A program made the position numbers and the translations under genes. A stretch of 64,000 bases of DNA from Verrucomicrobiota bacterium (GTDB lineage Bacteria; Verrucomicrobiota; Verrucomicrobiia; Opitutales; Opitutaceae). The stretch's first letter is position 1. Every line of letters starts with the position of its first letter. The stretch is taken from NCBI GenBank assembly GCA_023428905.1, contig JAEYWP010000032.1:248001-312000 (forward strand). Reading direction: 5' to 3'. The notes under the pieces were generated by a model, which ran no database searches, was not told where the DNA came from, and saw nothing but the letters and a program-made list of their open reading frames with translations. Positions 55,766 to 64,000 of this stretch are shown piece after piece.

Positions 55766-58111
55766 TCACGGCTCAGGGGTGCCCAGCACGTCCGCCCAGG
55801 CCTGCCCGTAAAGCATCACCTCCGGCTCCAGCCGGATGCCCCGCGCCGCTTCGACCCGAGCCCGGATCCGGCGGACGAGTTCGAGGATGTCGGCACTGGT
55901 GGCGTGGCCCCGGTTGACGATAAAATTGGCGTGGATCGGCGAGACTTCCGCGTCCCCCACGCGCAGGCCCTTCAGACCGGCCTCATCAATCACCTTGCCG
56001 GCCGAGGTGCCGGTAGGATTTTTGAAGATACACCCGGCACTCGGCTCACGGGGCTGGGTTTTCTGCCGCTTCTCCCGGTAGGTCTCGATCTGCCGCGAAA
56101 TCTCCTGCGACGCCGAGGTCGCCCGCGGACGCAGCACCGCCCCGAGCGCCACCGCCGTCTCCAGCTCTTCGCAGTGGCGATAATCCACGTGCATCTGTTC
56201 CTTGCGCAGCGTGAGCGAGCGGCCATCGGGCGTCACCAGGTCGACCGACTCCACCACGTCGAACATCCAGCCGCCCATTGCCCCGGCATTCATCCGGAGC
56301 GCTCCGCCGACGTTTCCAGGTATCCCCTCGAGGAACTCAAAGCCGACCAGACCCGCCCTGGTCGCGAGCCCGCAGAGGTTCTTCAGCCGGAGGCCGGCTC
56401 CCACCCGCACGCTGCCATCTGGCTGCGGCTCGAAGGCCTGCCAGTTGGACTGATGGAAGGACATCACCACGCCGTCGACCCCACGGTCCGGCACGATCAG
56501 GTTTGAGCCGCGACCGAGCACATGGACGGGCAACGCGCGCGCCTGGGCCGCACGGAGGATGGCCTGCACGTCGGCCGCATTCGCAGGTTCGACATAGACA
56601 CGGGCCGCTCCGCCCACCCGCATCGTGGTTTTCTCCGCCAGCGGCTCCTCCCGACGCACCCGCGCCCCGGCGGAAAGGGCAGCCGTCAGTTCACCGGCAA
56701 AGGCATCCCAGCCAGACACGATGCGGCCCTGTTCGTCGAGATCCGCCAACCACACTCGCGCGTGCCGCTCAATATCGCCCGCGCCGACAAAAGCGACCAG
56801 GTCTCCGGGTTGCAGCTCACCCTGCAACTGTAGCAGGAGAGCATCACTGCGCGCACCGGTGTACGCCACCGGCAGCGTCGGCACGGTGGCGCGGAGCTGG
56901 GCATACAGGTCGCCCGTTGAGCCGCCGGACACGGGGCGCTCCCCCGCGGCGTAGACATCCAACAGATAAACCCGGTCGGCGCCGGCCAGTGCCGCGGCAA
57001 ACTCGCCGAGAAACTGCGCGGTGCGGCTGTACCGGTGAGGCTGAAACACCGCCAGGAGCCGGCCCCGTGCCCGGCGCCTCAGGCTTCCGAGCAGCGCGCG
57101 GATCTCCGCCGGGTGGTGGGCGTAATCTTCCACCACGGTCAAAGTGCCCGTGGCGTGCAGCACCGCCTGACGGCGCCGCACGCCCGGGTAGTCAGCCAAA
57201 TGTTCGGCTGAAAGTGAGACGCCCATCCGATGGGCTGCCGCCAGCGCGGCCGTCGCATTGGCCGCGTTAAAATCGCCCAGCGCCCGGAGGGAGGCGGACG
57301 CGATCGGGAAACGGCCGGTGAGGGACAGCGTCTGCCGCTCCTCCGTCTCCGCGGTGACAACCGCGGCATAATCGCCGGTGCGCCCGAAGGTGAGGAGTTC
57401 ACGGTCCGCCAGCCGGCCGGCGATCCGGCTGGAGAGAGCGCATGCGTCACTCAGGAGCACCGCTCCCCGGGTGCGCCGAAACAGCTCGGCGAACGTATCC
57501 TCAATCTCCGTCTGGCGGCGGTACCGGTCGGGGTGGTCCCAGTCCAGGTTCACCGCCACCGTCAGCTCGGGAGAAAACCGTTCGATCGTGCCGTCGCTCT
57601 CGTCAATCTCCGCCACCACCCAGTCGTTGGAGCCCGCGTCCGCCGGCGCGATCGCCTCATCGGCAAACAATCCGCCCAGGATGTATCCGGCCGGAAACGA
57701 CGCCTGGCGCAGCAGGCACACCAGCATGGCGGTGGTGGTGGTCTTGCCGTGGGAGCCGCAGACAGCCACCAGCTTCCGGTCGCGAGTCACCTCGGCCAGC
57801 AGTTCTCCGCGGCGGACGAGCGGCAGGCCGCGGTCCTGGGCCGCCCGCCAGGCGGGATGGGCCGGTGAAATCGCGGAGGAAAAGACCACCAGTTCGCAGC
57901 CCTCGGGGATCTGGCCCGGAGGGGTGATGACAACCCCGGCGCGCTCGAGCTGGACACGCATGGCGTCGACCATGCCGTCATCGCTCCCGCTCACCGAGTA
58001 ACCACGGCGGGCAAGGTAGATGGCGAGGGGGCCCACCCCCATCCCGGCCACGCCGAGGCAATGGAGGGAGCGGATCTCGCGTCCGAAAAGCGAGGGAAGG
58101 AAGGACGTCAT
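55766..58111 (-). CDS. murC/murB: Bifunctional MurC-MurB fusion: UDP-MurNAc-L-Ala ligase and UDP-MurNAc dehydrogenase
   Basis: A 781-residue fusion. Residues 1 to about 455 are MurC: GVAGMGVGPLA, the ATP loop CGSHGKTTTT (118-127), EIDESDGT and EDYAHHPAEI. Residues about 480-781 are MurB: TTMRVGGAARVYVEP, FAD site VLGRGSNLIVPDRG, EGIPGNVGGALRMNAGAMGG and the C-terminal LEPEVMLYG glutamate. The catalytic serine of MurB's GSxFKNP motif reads cysteine (SAGCIFKNP, C694). MurB supplies UDP-MurNAc, to which MurC adds L-alanine, so consecutive reactions are joined in one chain. No frameshift at the junction. Overlaps murG by four bases. Confidence 0.93.
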   Translation of the reverse strand: MTSFLPSLFGREIRSLHCLGVAGMGVGPLAIYLARRGYSVSGSDDGMVDAMRVQLERAGVVITPPGQIPEGCELVVFSSAISPAHPAWRAAQDRGLPLVRRGELLAEVTRDRKLVAVCGSHGKTTTTAMLVCLLRQASFPAGYILGGLFADEAIAPADAGSNDWVVAEIDESDGTIERFSPELTVAVNLDWDHPDRYRRQTEIEDTFAELFRRTRGAVLLSDACALSSRIAGRLADRELLTFGRTGDYAAVVTAETEERQTLSLTGRFPIASASLRALGDFNAANATAALAAAHRMGVSLSAEHLADYPGVRRRQAVLHATGTLTVVEDYAHHPAEIRALLGSLRRRARGRLLAVFQPHRYSRTAQFLGEFAAALAGADRVYLLDVYAAGERPVSGGSTGDLYAQLRATVPTLPVAYTGARSDALLLQLQGELQPGDLVAFVGAGDIERHARVWLADLDEQGRIVSGWDAFAGELTAALSAGARVRREEPLAEKTTMRVGGAARVYVEPANAADVQAILRAAQARALPVHVLGRGSNLIVPDRGVDGVVMSFHQSNWQAFEPQPDGSVRVGAGLRLKNLCGLATRAGLVGFEFLEGIPGNVGGALRMNAGAMGGWMFDVVESVDLVTPDGRSLTLRKEQMHVDYRHCEELETAVALGAVLRPRATSASQEISRQIETYREKRQKTQPREPSAGCIFKNPTGTSAGKVIDEAGLKGLRVGDAEVSPIHANFIVNRGHATSADILELVRRIRARVEAARGIRLEPEVMLYGQAWADVLGTPEP

Positions 58112-59235
58112 GCCGGCTGCGCCTCCTTGTGCGCCTGGTCCGTGCGGGTTGCCGCCAGCACCTCCAGGTCGTCCAGCATCTGGTCGAGCGAATTGGCCCG
58201 GTCCATCCGCTGCAGGTTCGAGCGGAACTTCCGCAGGAGCCAGTCATTGAAAATCAGGTCGCGAACCTCGCGGCTGAGGTCGCCCACGTGCTCCTCTCCG
58301 ATCGCGACCCCGCCCCCCTGCTGCTCGAAGTAACGCGCGTTCGCCCACTGGTGATTGTCGGCCGCGTGTGGATACGGGATGAGGATCGCCGGCGTCTCGC
58401 AGCGGACCAACTCGGCCAGGGTGCCCGCCCCGGCCCGGGAAACGACCAGGTCGGCACAGGACATCAGTTCGCCCATCCGGTCGCAGAACGGCTGGAAGAC
58501 GGCTTTGACCGTCTGGCCGCTCCGGCTGCGGAAGGCGCGTTCCCCGGGCTCGCCCTTGTCGAGACCGGTCACGCAAAAAAGCTGAACCCCATCAAATGCC
58601 AGGGCCTCCGCCTTGCGACGCGCCCATTCGTTGAGTTTCGACGCGCCCTGACTGCCACCGAGCACCACCAGGCAGAGCTGCTGGGGGTCCAGGCCGAAGG
58701 CGCTTTTTGCTTCCTCCCGCGAACGCCGCTGGATCTCGCGGCGCACGGGAAGGCCCATCGGAAAGCAGACACGTTTCGTCACATTGGGCAGGCGCACACC
58801 GGGAGGCAGGTAAACCCGCTGCGCCAGCCGCCCGAGGAGCCGGATCGCGCGGCCGGGCACCCGGTTGGCCTCATGCAGGGCCACCGGCACGTGGGAAAAG
58901 GACGCCGCCAGGATGACACCCGCGGTGGTGAAACCGCCGAACCCCACCACCGCGTCCGGCCGTTCCTGCCTCACCAGGCGCAGGCAATGGAGCAGCCCCT
59001 GGGTCTGGCGTGTGACAAAACGCGCCAACCCCAGCGGGTGGAGGGTGAAGGGCGCTCCCGGGATGCGACGGAAATCAAGGTGCGGGTATTTTTCGATCAG
59101 CCGCGTATCCACTTTTTTGTGGCTGATGAGAAGGATGGGCCGGTGTCCGCGGGCCCGCAGGCCCTCCGCGAGCGCGATCCCCGGCGAGAGGTGACCGCCC
59201 GTGCCACCGCAGGAAAGGAGAAAGGAGCGGCTCAC
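58108..59235 (-). CDS. murG: Lipid II synthase MurG
   Basis: Transfers GlcNAc from UDP-GlcNAc to lipid I on the cytoplasmic face of the inner membrane. The 375-residue GT28 enzyme has the first G-loop CGGTGGHLSPGIALAEGL, GFGGFTTAGVILAA, the LGGSQGASKLNEWA second G-loop, and SRAGAGTLAELV with the UDP-GlcNAc-binding region. It overlaps both ftsW and murC-murB by four bases each. Confidence 0.95.
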   Translation of the reverse strand: MSRSFLLSCGGTGGHLSPGIALAEGLRARGHRPILLISHKKVDTRLIEKYPHLDFRRIPGAPFTLHPLGLARFVTRQTQGLLHCLRLVRQERPDAVVGFGGFTTAGVILAASFSHVPVALHEANRVPGRAIRLLGRLAQRVYLPPGVRLPNVTKRVCFPMGLPVRREIQRRSREEAKSAFGLDPQQLCLVVLGGSQGASKLNEWARRKAEALAFDGVQLFCVTGLDKGEPGERAFRSRSGQTVKAVFQPFCDRMGELMSCADLVVSRAGAGTLAELVRCETPAILIPYPHAADNHQWANARYFEQQGGGVAIGEEHVGDLSREVRDLIFNDWLLRKFRSNLQRMDRANSLDQMLDDLEVLAATRTDQAHKEAQPA

Positions 59236-60401
59236 GTGCCCACGACCTCCTTCATCGCGCGCCGTTTGCGAGCCAGTGCCGGCCGGGGCCAGGCGCGCTG
59301 GGTGTTGACAATGATCCCCACGAGCAGGCCCATCAGGAGCAGGTTCGACAGGCCGGCGCTGATGAAGGGCAGCGACATGCCCTTGGTGGGGAAGAGACCC
59401 GTGACCACCCCGAGGTTCACAATCGCCTGCAACGACACGAGGAGGATGCAGCCGGTCACCAGGAGGTACTGGAAGAGATTGGGAGCGCGGCGCAGGTGAA
59501 TCACCCCGGCGATGAACATCACGGTGTAGATCGCGAGCACCCCAAGGGTGAAGATCAGGCCGAGTTCCTCCCCGACCACGGCAAAGATAAAGTCCGTGTG
59601 CGCCTCCGGCAGGAAGTTGTTCTGCTGCCGGCCCTGGCCGAGCCCGACACCATCGACACCCCCGACCGCAAAGGCGGCGAGCGACTGGTAAAGCTGGTAG
59701 GTGCCGCCGCTCTTGTTGCCCTCGACGTCCAGGAAGGCGGTGAAACGGCGCAGGCGGTTGGGATTATGAATCACCAGCGCGGCAAACCCCGCCACCGCCA
59801 CCAGCAGCGTGGGGAGGATGTAGCGCCAGCGTGCCCCCGCGAGGAAGAGCAGCGTCAGGCCAATCGCGAGCGTCAGCGCGGCCGTGCCGAAGTCGGGCTC
59901 GAGCACAATCAAGCCGGCAAAGGCGCCGACGATCGCCAGCGGGAAAAAAAAGCCCCGTTTCCACTCCCCGATCTTCGTCTGGTGAATCGCGAGGTAGTGG
60001 GCCAGGCAGAAGACCATGGCCAGTTTGGCGAATTCGGAAACCTGCAGCCGCAGCGGGCCGAAGCCGAGCCAGCGCCGGCTGCCTTTGACCGAAATGCCGA
60101 TGCCCGGCAGCAACACCAGCACGAGGCCGATCAAGGCGCCAATGCCGACGAAAAGGACGTATTTGCGGGCGTGCTCGAGGTCGATGCGGCTGGCCACAAA
60201 TGCGAGGCCGGCGGCGAGCGCCACGCCCATCAGCTGTTTGTTGAGATAATAAAAAGGCCCCTGTTTGAACGACGCGCTGGCGCTGAAGAGGATCGTCAGT
60301 CCGAGGATGGTGAGCGCAATCGCGCACACCACGATGATCGCGGCCGGGTTGAGGACAAAACGGGCGCGGCCTGCGTCCGGCAGCCTGCGCGCGTGGGCCA
60401 T
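59232..60401 (-). CDS. ftsW: Peptidoglycan glycosyltransferase FtsW
   Basis: SEDS-family glycan polymerase of the divisome. The 389-residue protein has about ten helices, KGSRRWLGFGPLRLQVSEFAK, the periplasmic aspartate region FLPEAHTDFIFAVVGEELG and the C-terminal GVVTGLFPTKGMSLPFIS, all SEDS hallmarks. The ATG at 60401 is used; a TTG at 60413 would add four residues. Position between the LysM gene and murG indicates FtsW rather than RodA. Confidence 0.94.
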   Translation of the reverse strand: MAHARRLPDAGRARFVLNPAAIIVVCAIALTILGLTILFSASASFKQGPFYYLNKQLMGVALAAGLAFVASRIDLEHARKYVLFVGIGALIGLVLVLLPGIGISVKGSRRWLGFGPLRLQVSEFAKLAMVFCLAHYLAIHQTKIGEWKRGFFFPLAIVGAFAGLIVLEPDFGTAALTLAIGLTLLFLAGARWRYILPTLLVAVAGFAALVIHNPNRLRRFTAFLDVEGNKSGGTYQLYQSLAAFAVGGVDGVGLGQGRQQNNFLPEAHTDFIFAVVGEELGLIFTLGVLAIYTVMFIAGVIHLRRAPNLFQYLLVTGCILLVSLQAIVNLGVVTGLFPTKGMSLPFISAGLSNLLLMGLLVGIIVNTQRAWPRPALARKRRAMKEVVGT

Positions 60402-60416
60402 GGTCGCGTTCAATGC

Positions 60417-61580
60417 TTATCCTCTGGGGGCGGCGATGGGGTTGCTTTCCTCGACCTGGATCACAGGCGGTTCGGCCGCAGGCGCAATCGGGCTGGCCTC
60501 CGTGGTCGGGAAGATCGGGTTGTCGCTGGCCGGCGCCACCGGGCTGGCCTCGATCGGCGAAACCTCGGAGGCGGGCGCGGGCTGCGGCGCAGCCACCGCC
60601 GCCGGCTCGGCAGTCGCTGCACTCGAAGAGACCCCCGGAATGACCAATTCCTGGCCCGCGCGCAGGTTCTGCGGATTAACGATGTTGTTCGCCACCGCGA
60701 GGTCGCGGCGGCTGACGCCGTAACGCCGTGCGATCATACCGAGGTTCTCGCCCGGTTTGACGAGGTGGCGCGCCCCGCCTGAAGCGCGGCTGGCGGTTGT
60801 GCTCGGAGTGACATCCGGCGCCGCCGCCAGGGTGGCCGCAGTGCCGGCCCCGGCCGGCACCCGCAGGTTTTGGCCCACGCGAACGGTGTCATTCTTCAAC
60901 GCGTTGAGGGTCCGCAGGGCGGCCACGGTTGTGCCGGCGCGGCGCGCGATCACCGCCAAGGTGTCGCCTGCACGCACGGTGTAGACGAGGGTGTCGGCCG
61001 GTGTGGGCGCGGTGTCCGCCGTGGTGGGAGTGGACATCGGGGTCGCCTTGGCGGGGATGACGAGCTTCTGGCCGGGACGCAGGGGCGCGTCGGCGCGCAG
61101 GCTGTTGGCCGCGGCCAATTCCTTGACCGAGAGGTTATTCACCTTGGCGATCTTCCAGAGGGTATCGCCCGAGCCCACGGTGTACGCCGTCCCTTGGGAC
61201 GGGTCTGCAGTCGGAGCGGTCAGAGCGGCCATCGGGGGCGTCGGAGCGGAGGTCGCAGGCCGCGCTCCTGGGCGGGTCGGGTTAAAACGGACGGTGGGTG
61301 CCACGCCCAGTTGCGACGGGGGGGAATAGGGCACCGCCGGCGCGGTGGCACCGGGGTTGAGGGCGGCGTCAAAGCGTTGACCTGACGGCGCTGGAGCTGC
61401 GCTCACAGGGGTCTCGGCCCCGCCCATCGCGGGCGCGGGAGGCAGGTTCCCGGCCTGCACCGAAGCGGGAGGCGGCGGCGAGTGGCGACGCGTCGACCGG
61501 CAACCCGGGACTGCGAACACCGCCAGGAACGCAGCGGCGTGGACGCCCACAACCAGGCCAAAGATCTTCAGGATTTTCAT
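60417..61580 (-). CDS. LysM-repeat lipoprotein in the dcw cluster
   Basis: A 387-residue exported protein with a signal peptide and lipobox VPGC (cysteine about residue 27). A Pro/Ala-rich spacer (30-130) precedes three LysM domains: YTVGSGDTLWKIAKVNNLS, YTVRAGDTLAVIARRAG and HLVKPGENLGMIARRYG, each ending in a LRPGQKLVIP-like segment. A low-complexity tail follows. LysM binds GlcNAc in peptidoglycan. There is no recognisable enzymatic domain, so it may tether the envelope or localise a partner. It sits between murD and ftsW, an unusual place for such a gene. Confidence 0.88.
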   Translation of the reverse strand: MKILKIFGLVVGVHAAAFLAVFAVPGCRSTRRHSPPPPASVQAGNLPPAPAMGGAETPVSAAPAPSGQRFDAALNPGATAPAVPYSPPSQLGVAPTVRFNPTRPGARPATSAPTPPMAALTAPTADPSQGTAYTVGSGDTLWKIAKVNNLSVKELAAANSLRADAPLRPGQKLVIPAKATPMSTPTTADTAPTPADTLVYTVRAGDTLAVIARRAGTTVAALRTLNALKNDTVRVGQNLRVPAGAGTAATLAAAPDVTPSTTASRASGGARHLVKPGENLGMIARRYGVSRRDLAVANNIVNPQNLRAGQELVIPGVSSSAATAEPAAVAAPQPAPASEVSPIEASPVAPASDNPIFPTTEASPIAPAAEPPVIQVEESNPIAAPRG

Positions 61581-61598
61581 GAGGAGGGACTCCAGTTC

Positions 61599-62906
61599 TT
61601 AGAGGGTTTTCGCAGGCGAACGCGGCGTTGTTCCCAAGTTGTTCACAACCTGCTCAAATTGATCACCGCGGTCCTCGTAGTTGCGGAACTGATCGAAGCT
61701 GGCGAAGCCCGGGCTGAGCAGGACGTGATCGCCGCTGACCGCGATTTGCGAAGCGCGTTGCACCGCGGATGTGAGGCCGTCGCACACCGTGAACGGTACC
61801 TGGTGGAGGCGGCAGGCCTGCTCCAGCAAGTTTCGGGTGTCCCCGATGAGGAAAGCGTGGTGCGTTTTGGCGGCGATCCGCCCGACAAAACCAGCGACGT
61901 CCCCGCCTTTCGATTTTCCACCGAGGATCAGGTGAACCGGTCCCGGAAAGTACGCCAAGGCTCCCTCGACGGCGTGAAAATTGGTGGCTTTGGAATCATT
62001 CCAGAACGTCACGCCACCACACTCGCGCACGCGGTTGAGGCGATGTCGACCGAGGTGGAACGCATGCGCCGCCGCATACAGGGCGGCCTCGGGCAAACCC
62101 GCGCGGTGCCACCACGCCGCCGCGATGATAAAATTCTCCCGCTGTGGGTAATGTTCGAAGACCGTGCCGGCCAGCAGCACATCGGCCGGCTGGGCCTCCG
62201 TCGGGACGGCCGCCTCGACCGGCAAAACCCGCCCGAACTCGGCGGCGCAGCGCTGCACGGAGGAGCCCGCGAGCATCACGCCGCCAACCGTGCGATCGAA
62301 GAGTTTCCATTTCGCGTCGAAATACGCGCGCAAACTGGGGTGCCGCTCGAGATGATCCTCGGCGAGATTGGTCCAGAGGGCCGCATCGGCGCGAAAATGA
62401 ATCAGGGTTTCCGCCTGGAAGGAGCTCACTTCGCACACCGCAACCGCGTCGAAGACCCCGCCGTCCGTTTCGGCCACCAGCTGGCTGAAGGGAAAACCCA
62501 CGTTGCCGGTGGCGCGCGCGTCGCGTCCGACGTGCTTGAGGGCATGGGTGAGAAACTCGGTCAGGGTGGTCTTCCCGTTGGTGCCGGTGATCGCGATGAC
62601 CGTGCCGCGCCAGAAAAGGCCGGCGAAATCGAGTTCGCCCAGGCAGGTGCAGCCGGAGGCGCGGGCGGCCCGGAGCCAGGGATGGTCCACCGCAAAACCC
62701 GGGCTGAACACCACCAGGCGGTGCCGGTGGGCATCGGCCGGGGTGAACGTGCGCCGCGCATCGGGTTGACGCTCATCGTACAGCTCCCCGCCCGCTCCCA
62801 CCGCGCGGAGCAATCCGAGCACCGCCCGGCCGCTCACGCCGCCGCCAAAGACGGCGACGGGCTGCGTCAGCAGAGGCTTGAGGAGCTCGGGAATCGAGAG
62901 GGCCAT
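61599..62906 (-). CDS. murD: UDP-N-acetylmuramoylalanine-D-glutamate ligase
   Basis: Adds D-glutamate to UDP-MurNAc-L-Ala. The 435-residue Mur ligase has VAVFGGGVSGRAVL, ATP loop ITGTNGKTTLTEF, EVSSFQAETL, the lysine in FDAKWKLF and WNDSKATNFHAVEGAL. The ATG at 62906 (MALSIPELLK) is preferred over longer in-frame starts that would overlap mraY. It lies 19 bases before the LysM gene. Confidence 0.95.
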   Translation of the reverse strand: MALSIPELLKPLLTQPVAVFGGGVSGRAVLGLLRAVGAGGELYDERQPDARRTFTPADAHRHRLVVFSPGFAVDHPWLRAARASGCTCLGELDFAGLFWRGTVIAITGTNGKTTLTEFLTHALKHVGRDARATGNVGFPFSQLVAETDGGVFDAVAVCEVSSFQAETLIHFRADAALWTNLAEDHLERHPSLRAYFDAKWKLFDRTVGGVMLAGSSVQRCAAEFGRVLPVEAAVPTEAQPADVLLAGTVFEHYPQRENFIIAAAWWHRAGLPEAALYAAAHAFHLGRHRLNRVRECGGVTFWNDSKATNFHAVEGALAYFPGPVHLILGGKSKGGDVAGFVGRIAAKTHHAFLIGDTRNLLEQACRLHQVPFTVCDGLTSAVQRASQIAVSGDHVLLSPGFASFDQFRNYEDRGDQFEQVVNNLGTTPRSPAKTL

Positions 62907-62961
62907 GATGTGTATTCGGCTCGCGGGTACGGTTTCTGAATCGGGAGTGGTGAAAATCGGG

Positions 62962-64000
62962 TCAGCGGAGCTTGAGGGTGCCGAGTCCGGCCAGCGCGCA
63001 GAAGAGTGAAATGATCCAGAAGCGCGCCACGACCTTGGTCTCCGGCCAGCCCAGCTTCTGGAAATGGTGATGGATCGGCGCCATCCGGAAAAAGCGGCGA
63101 CCCTCGCCGTAGCGGCGGCGGGTGACCTTGAAATAGGAGATCTGGATGACCACCGAAAGCGCTTCCGCGATGAAGACCCCCCCGACAATCACCAGGGTCA
63201 GGGGTTGTTGCACCATGAAGGCGATCAACCCAAGGAGCCCGCCGAGGGCGAGTGAGCCGGTGTCGCCCATGAAGACTTCCGCCGGATGTGAATTGTACCA
63301 GAGGAAGGCCATGCCCGCGCCGACGATTGCGCCGCAGACCACCGCAAGTTCACCTGTGCCCGGGACAAAGCTGATCAGGAGATAATCCGCGACGCGCGAA
63401 TTGCCGGCCGTGTACGCCATGATGCCGTAGGTCAGGGCGACGGTGATGGTGCACCCCGTCGCCAGTCCGTCCAGGCCATCGGTGAAGTTGATGGCATTGC
63501 TGAAGCCCACCAACCAGAAGAACATCATTACCAGCAGGGCAAGGATGCCAAAGACACCGGTAAAGAGAAACACGGGCTCCTTCACAAACGGCACCCACAA
63601 CTCGGTGATCTTGCCCGCGCTCTGCGGATGGGAAACCAGGGCAGCCAGCGCGACCACCGTCACCAGGGTCTGCCACATCATCTTCTCGCGGGAGGAAATA
63701 CCGTCGCGGTTTTTCTTCACCACCTTGAGGTAGTCGTCGCGAAAGCCGACAGCCGTGAGGGCCGCGTAAACGAACATCGACACCACCACCCAGATGTTCG
63801 GCTGGGCGCACAGGAAGACGGCGCCAAAAACGGAAATGAAAATCAGCAGGCCGCCCATCGTCGGCGTGTTTTTTTTGTCGAAGCGTTGGGCGAGCTCCCC
63901 GGTGCGGTCGTCGTCGTAATGCTGACCAAACTTGAGCATGCGCAACTTGCGGATGAGCCACGGACCGACGAGGAAGGCGATGACCATGGCCATGCCGGAC
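62962..64000 (-). CDS. mraY: Phospho-MurNAc-pentapeptide transferase, 5' end outside the window
   Basis: Transfers phospho-MurNAc-pentapeptide to undecaprenyl phosphate, making lipid I. The visible 345 or so residues contain the MraY signatures RFDKKNTPTMGGLLIFISV, NFTDGLDGLATG, HPAEVFMGDTGSLALGG and APIHHHFQKLGWPE. The frame stays open to the edge. The apparent start at 63993 lies inside the second helix of the family, so about 30-50 N-terminal residues lie beyond the window. Confidence 0.95.
   Translation of the reverse strand, partial: SGMAMVIAFLVGPWLIRKLRMLKFGQHYDDDRTGELAQRFDKKNTPTMGGLLIFISVFGAVFLCAQPNIWVVVSMFVYAALTAVGFRDDYLKVVKKNRDGISSREKMMWQTLVTVVALAALVSHPQSAGKITELWVPFVKEPVFLFTGVFGILALLVMMFFWLVGFSNAINFTDGLDGLATGCTITVALTYGIMAYTAGNSRVADYLLISFVPGTGELAVVCGAIVGAGMAFLWYNSHPAEVFMGDTGSLALGGLLGLIAFMVQQPLTLVIVGGVFIAEALSVVIQISYFKVTRRRYGEGRRFFRMAPIHHHFQKLGWPETKVVARFWIISLFCALAGLGTLKLR

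Overview
This GC-rich window reads as a chromosomal segment of a Gram-negative, aerobically respiring bacterium. Lipid A synthesis (lpxB), Lol lipoprotein-export genes and a compact division/cell-wall (dcw) cluster show a diderm with peptidoglycan. Protein character, the MurC-MurB fusion and the divergent FtsZ fit Verrucomicrobiota, probably near Opitutaceae. That placement is inference from remembered families, because no 16S rRNA or other marker RNA is present. I see no tRNA, rRNA, CRISPR array, insertion sequence or prophage. This is mostly core chromosome.

Layout. (1) 1-5270, minus: lysS, lolC/E, lolD, a Gfo/Idh/MocA dehydrogenase and the start of lpxB, an envelope-biogenesis string. (2) 5383-10016, plus: an MgtC/DUF4010 membrane protein, lipB-lipA, a short AMP nucleosidase and a polysaccharide deacetylase. 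(3) 9985-13884, minus: a copper module made of a CPC-type P-ATPase without a metal-binding head, a secreted HxHP-motif protein and a CusF-SCO lipoprotein. It is divergent from (4) 13962-22049, plus: ctaA, ctaB, a DUF420 (CtaM-like) gene, the four caa3 oxidase subunits and ctaG. The two arms probably work together: heme O/A synthesis, copper delivery and assembly of one cytochrome caa3 oxidase. (5) 22229-27749: a CsgG-family secreted protein (plus), then a minus-strand regulatory set of hybrid histidine kinase, NarL-type regulator and sigma-54 activator. (6) 28281-33000: BON lipoprotein, KGG stress protein, MDR oxidoreductase, SBF-like transporter and murJ. (7) 33055-35300, plus: phosphotransacetylase split into two adjacent genes. 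(8) 35344-46248: three small poorly known genes, ispA, tpiA, pgk, gapA, a GH13 debranching enzyme, an alkaline-phosphatase-superfamily enzyme and mnmA. (9) 46344-50127, minus: obgE, a small MshEN-like protein, a GspE/PilB ATPase and a TPR-like lipoprotein. (10) 51083-64000, minus: mraY, murD, a LysM lipoprotein, ftsW, murG, a murC-murB fusion, ddl, ftsQ, ftsA and ftsZ, mostly overlapping or a few bases apart.

The observations most worth following are: FtsZ with substitutions at two normally invariant active-site positions; the MurC-MurB fusion; the inverted split of Pta; a roughly 60-residue in-frame insertion in MnmA; a perfect 28-bp-arm palindrome after mnmA; heptamer-like repeats between ftsA and ftsZ; and the copper-delivery operon with a CX5C SCO protein. 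No single block stands out as a wholly new system. The copper/oxidase pair and the dcw variants are the best candidates for new biology.
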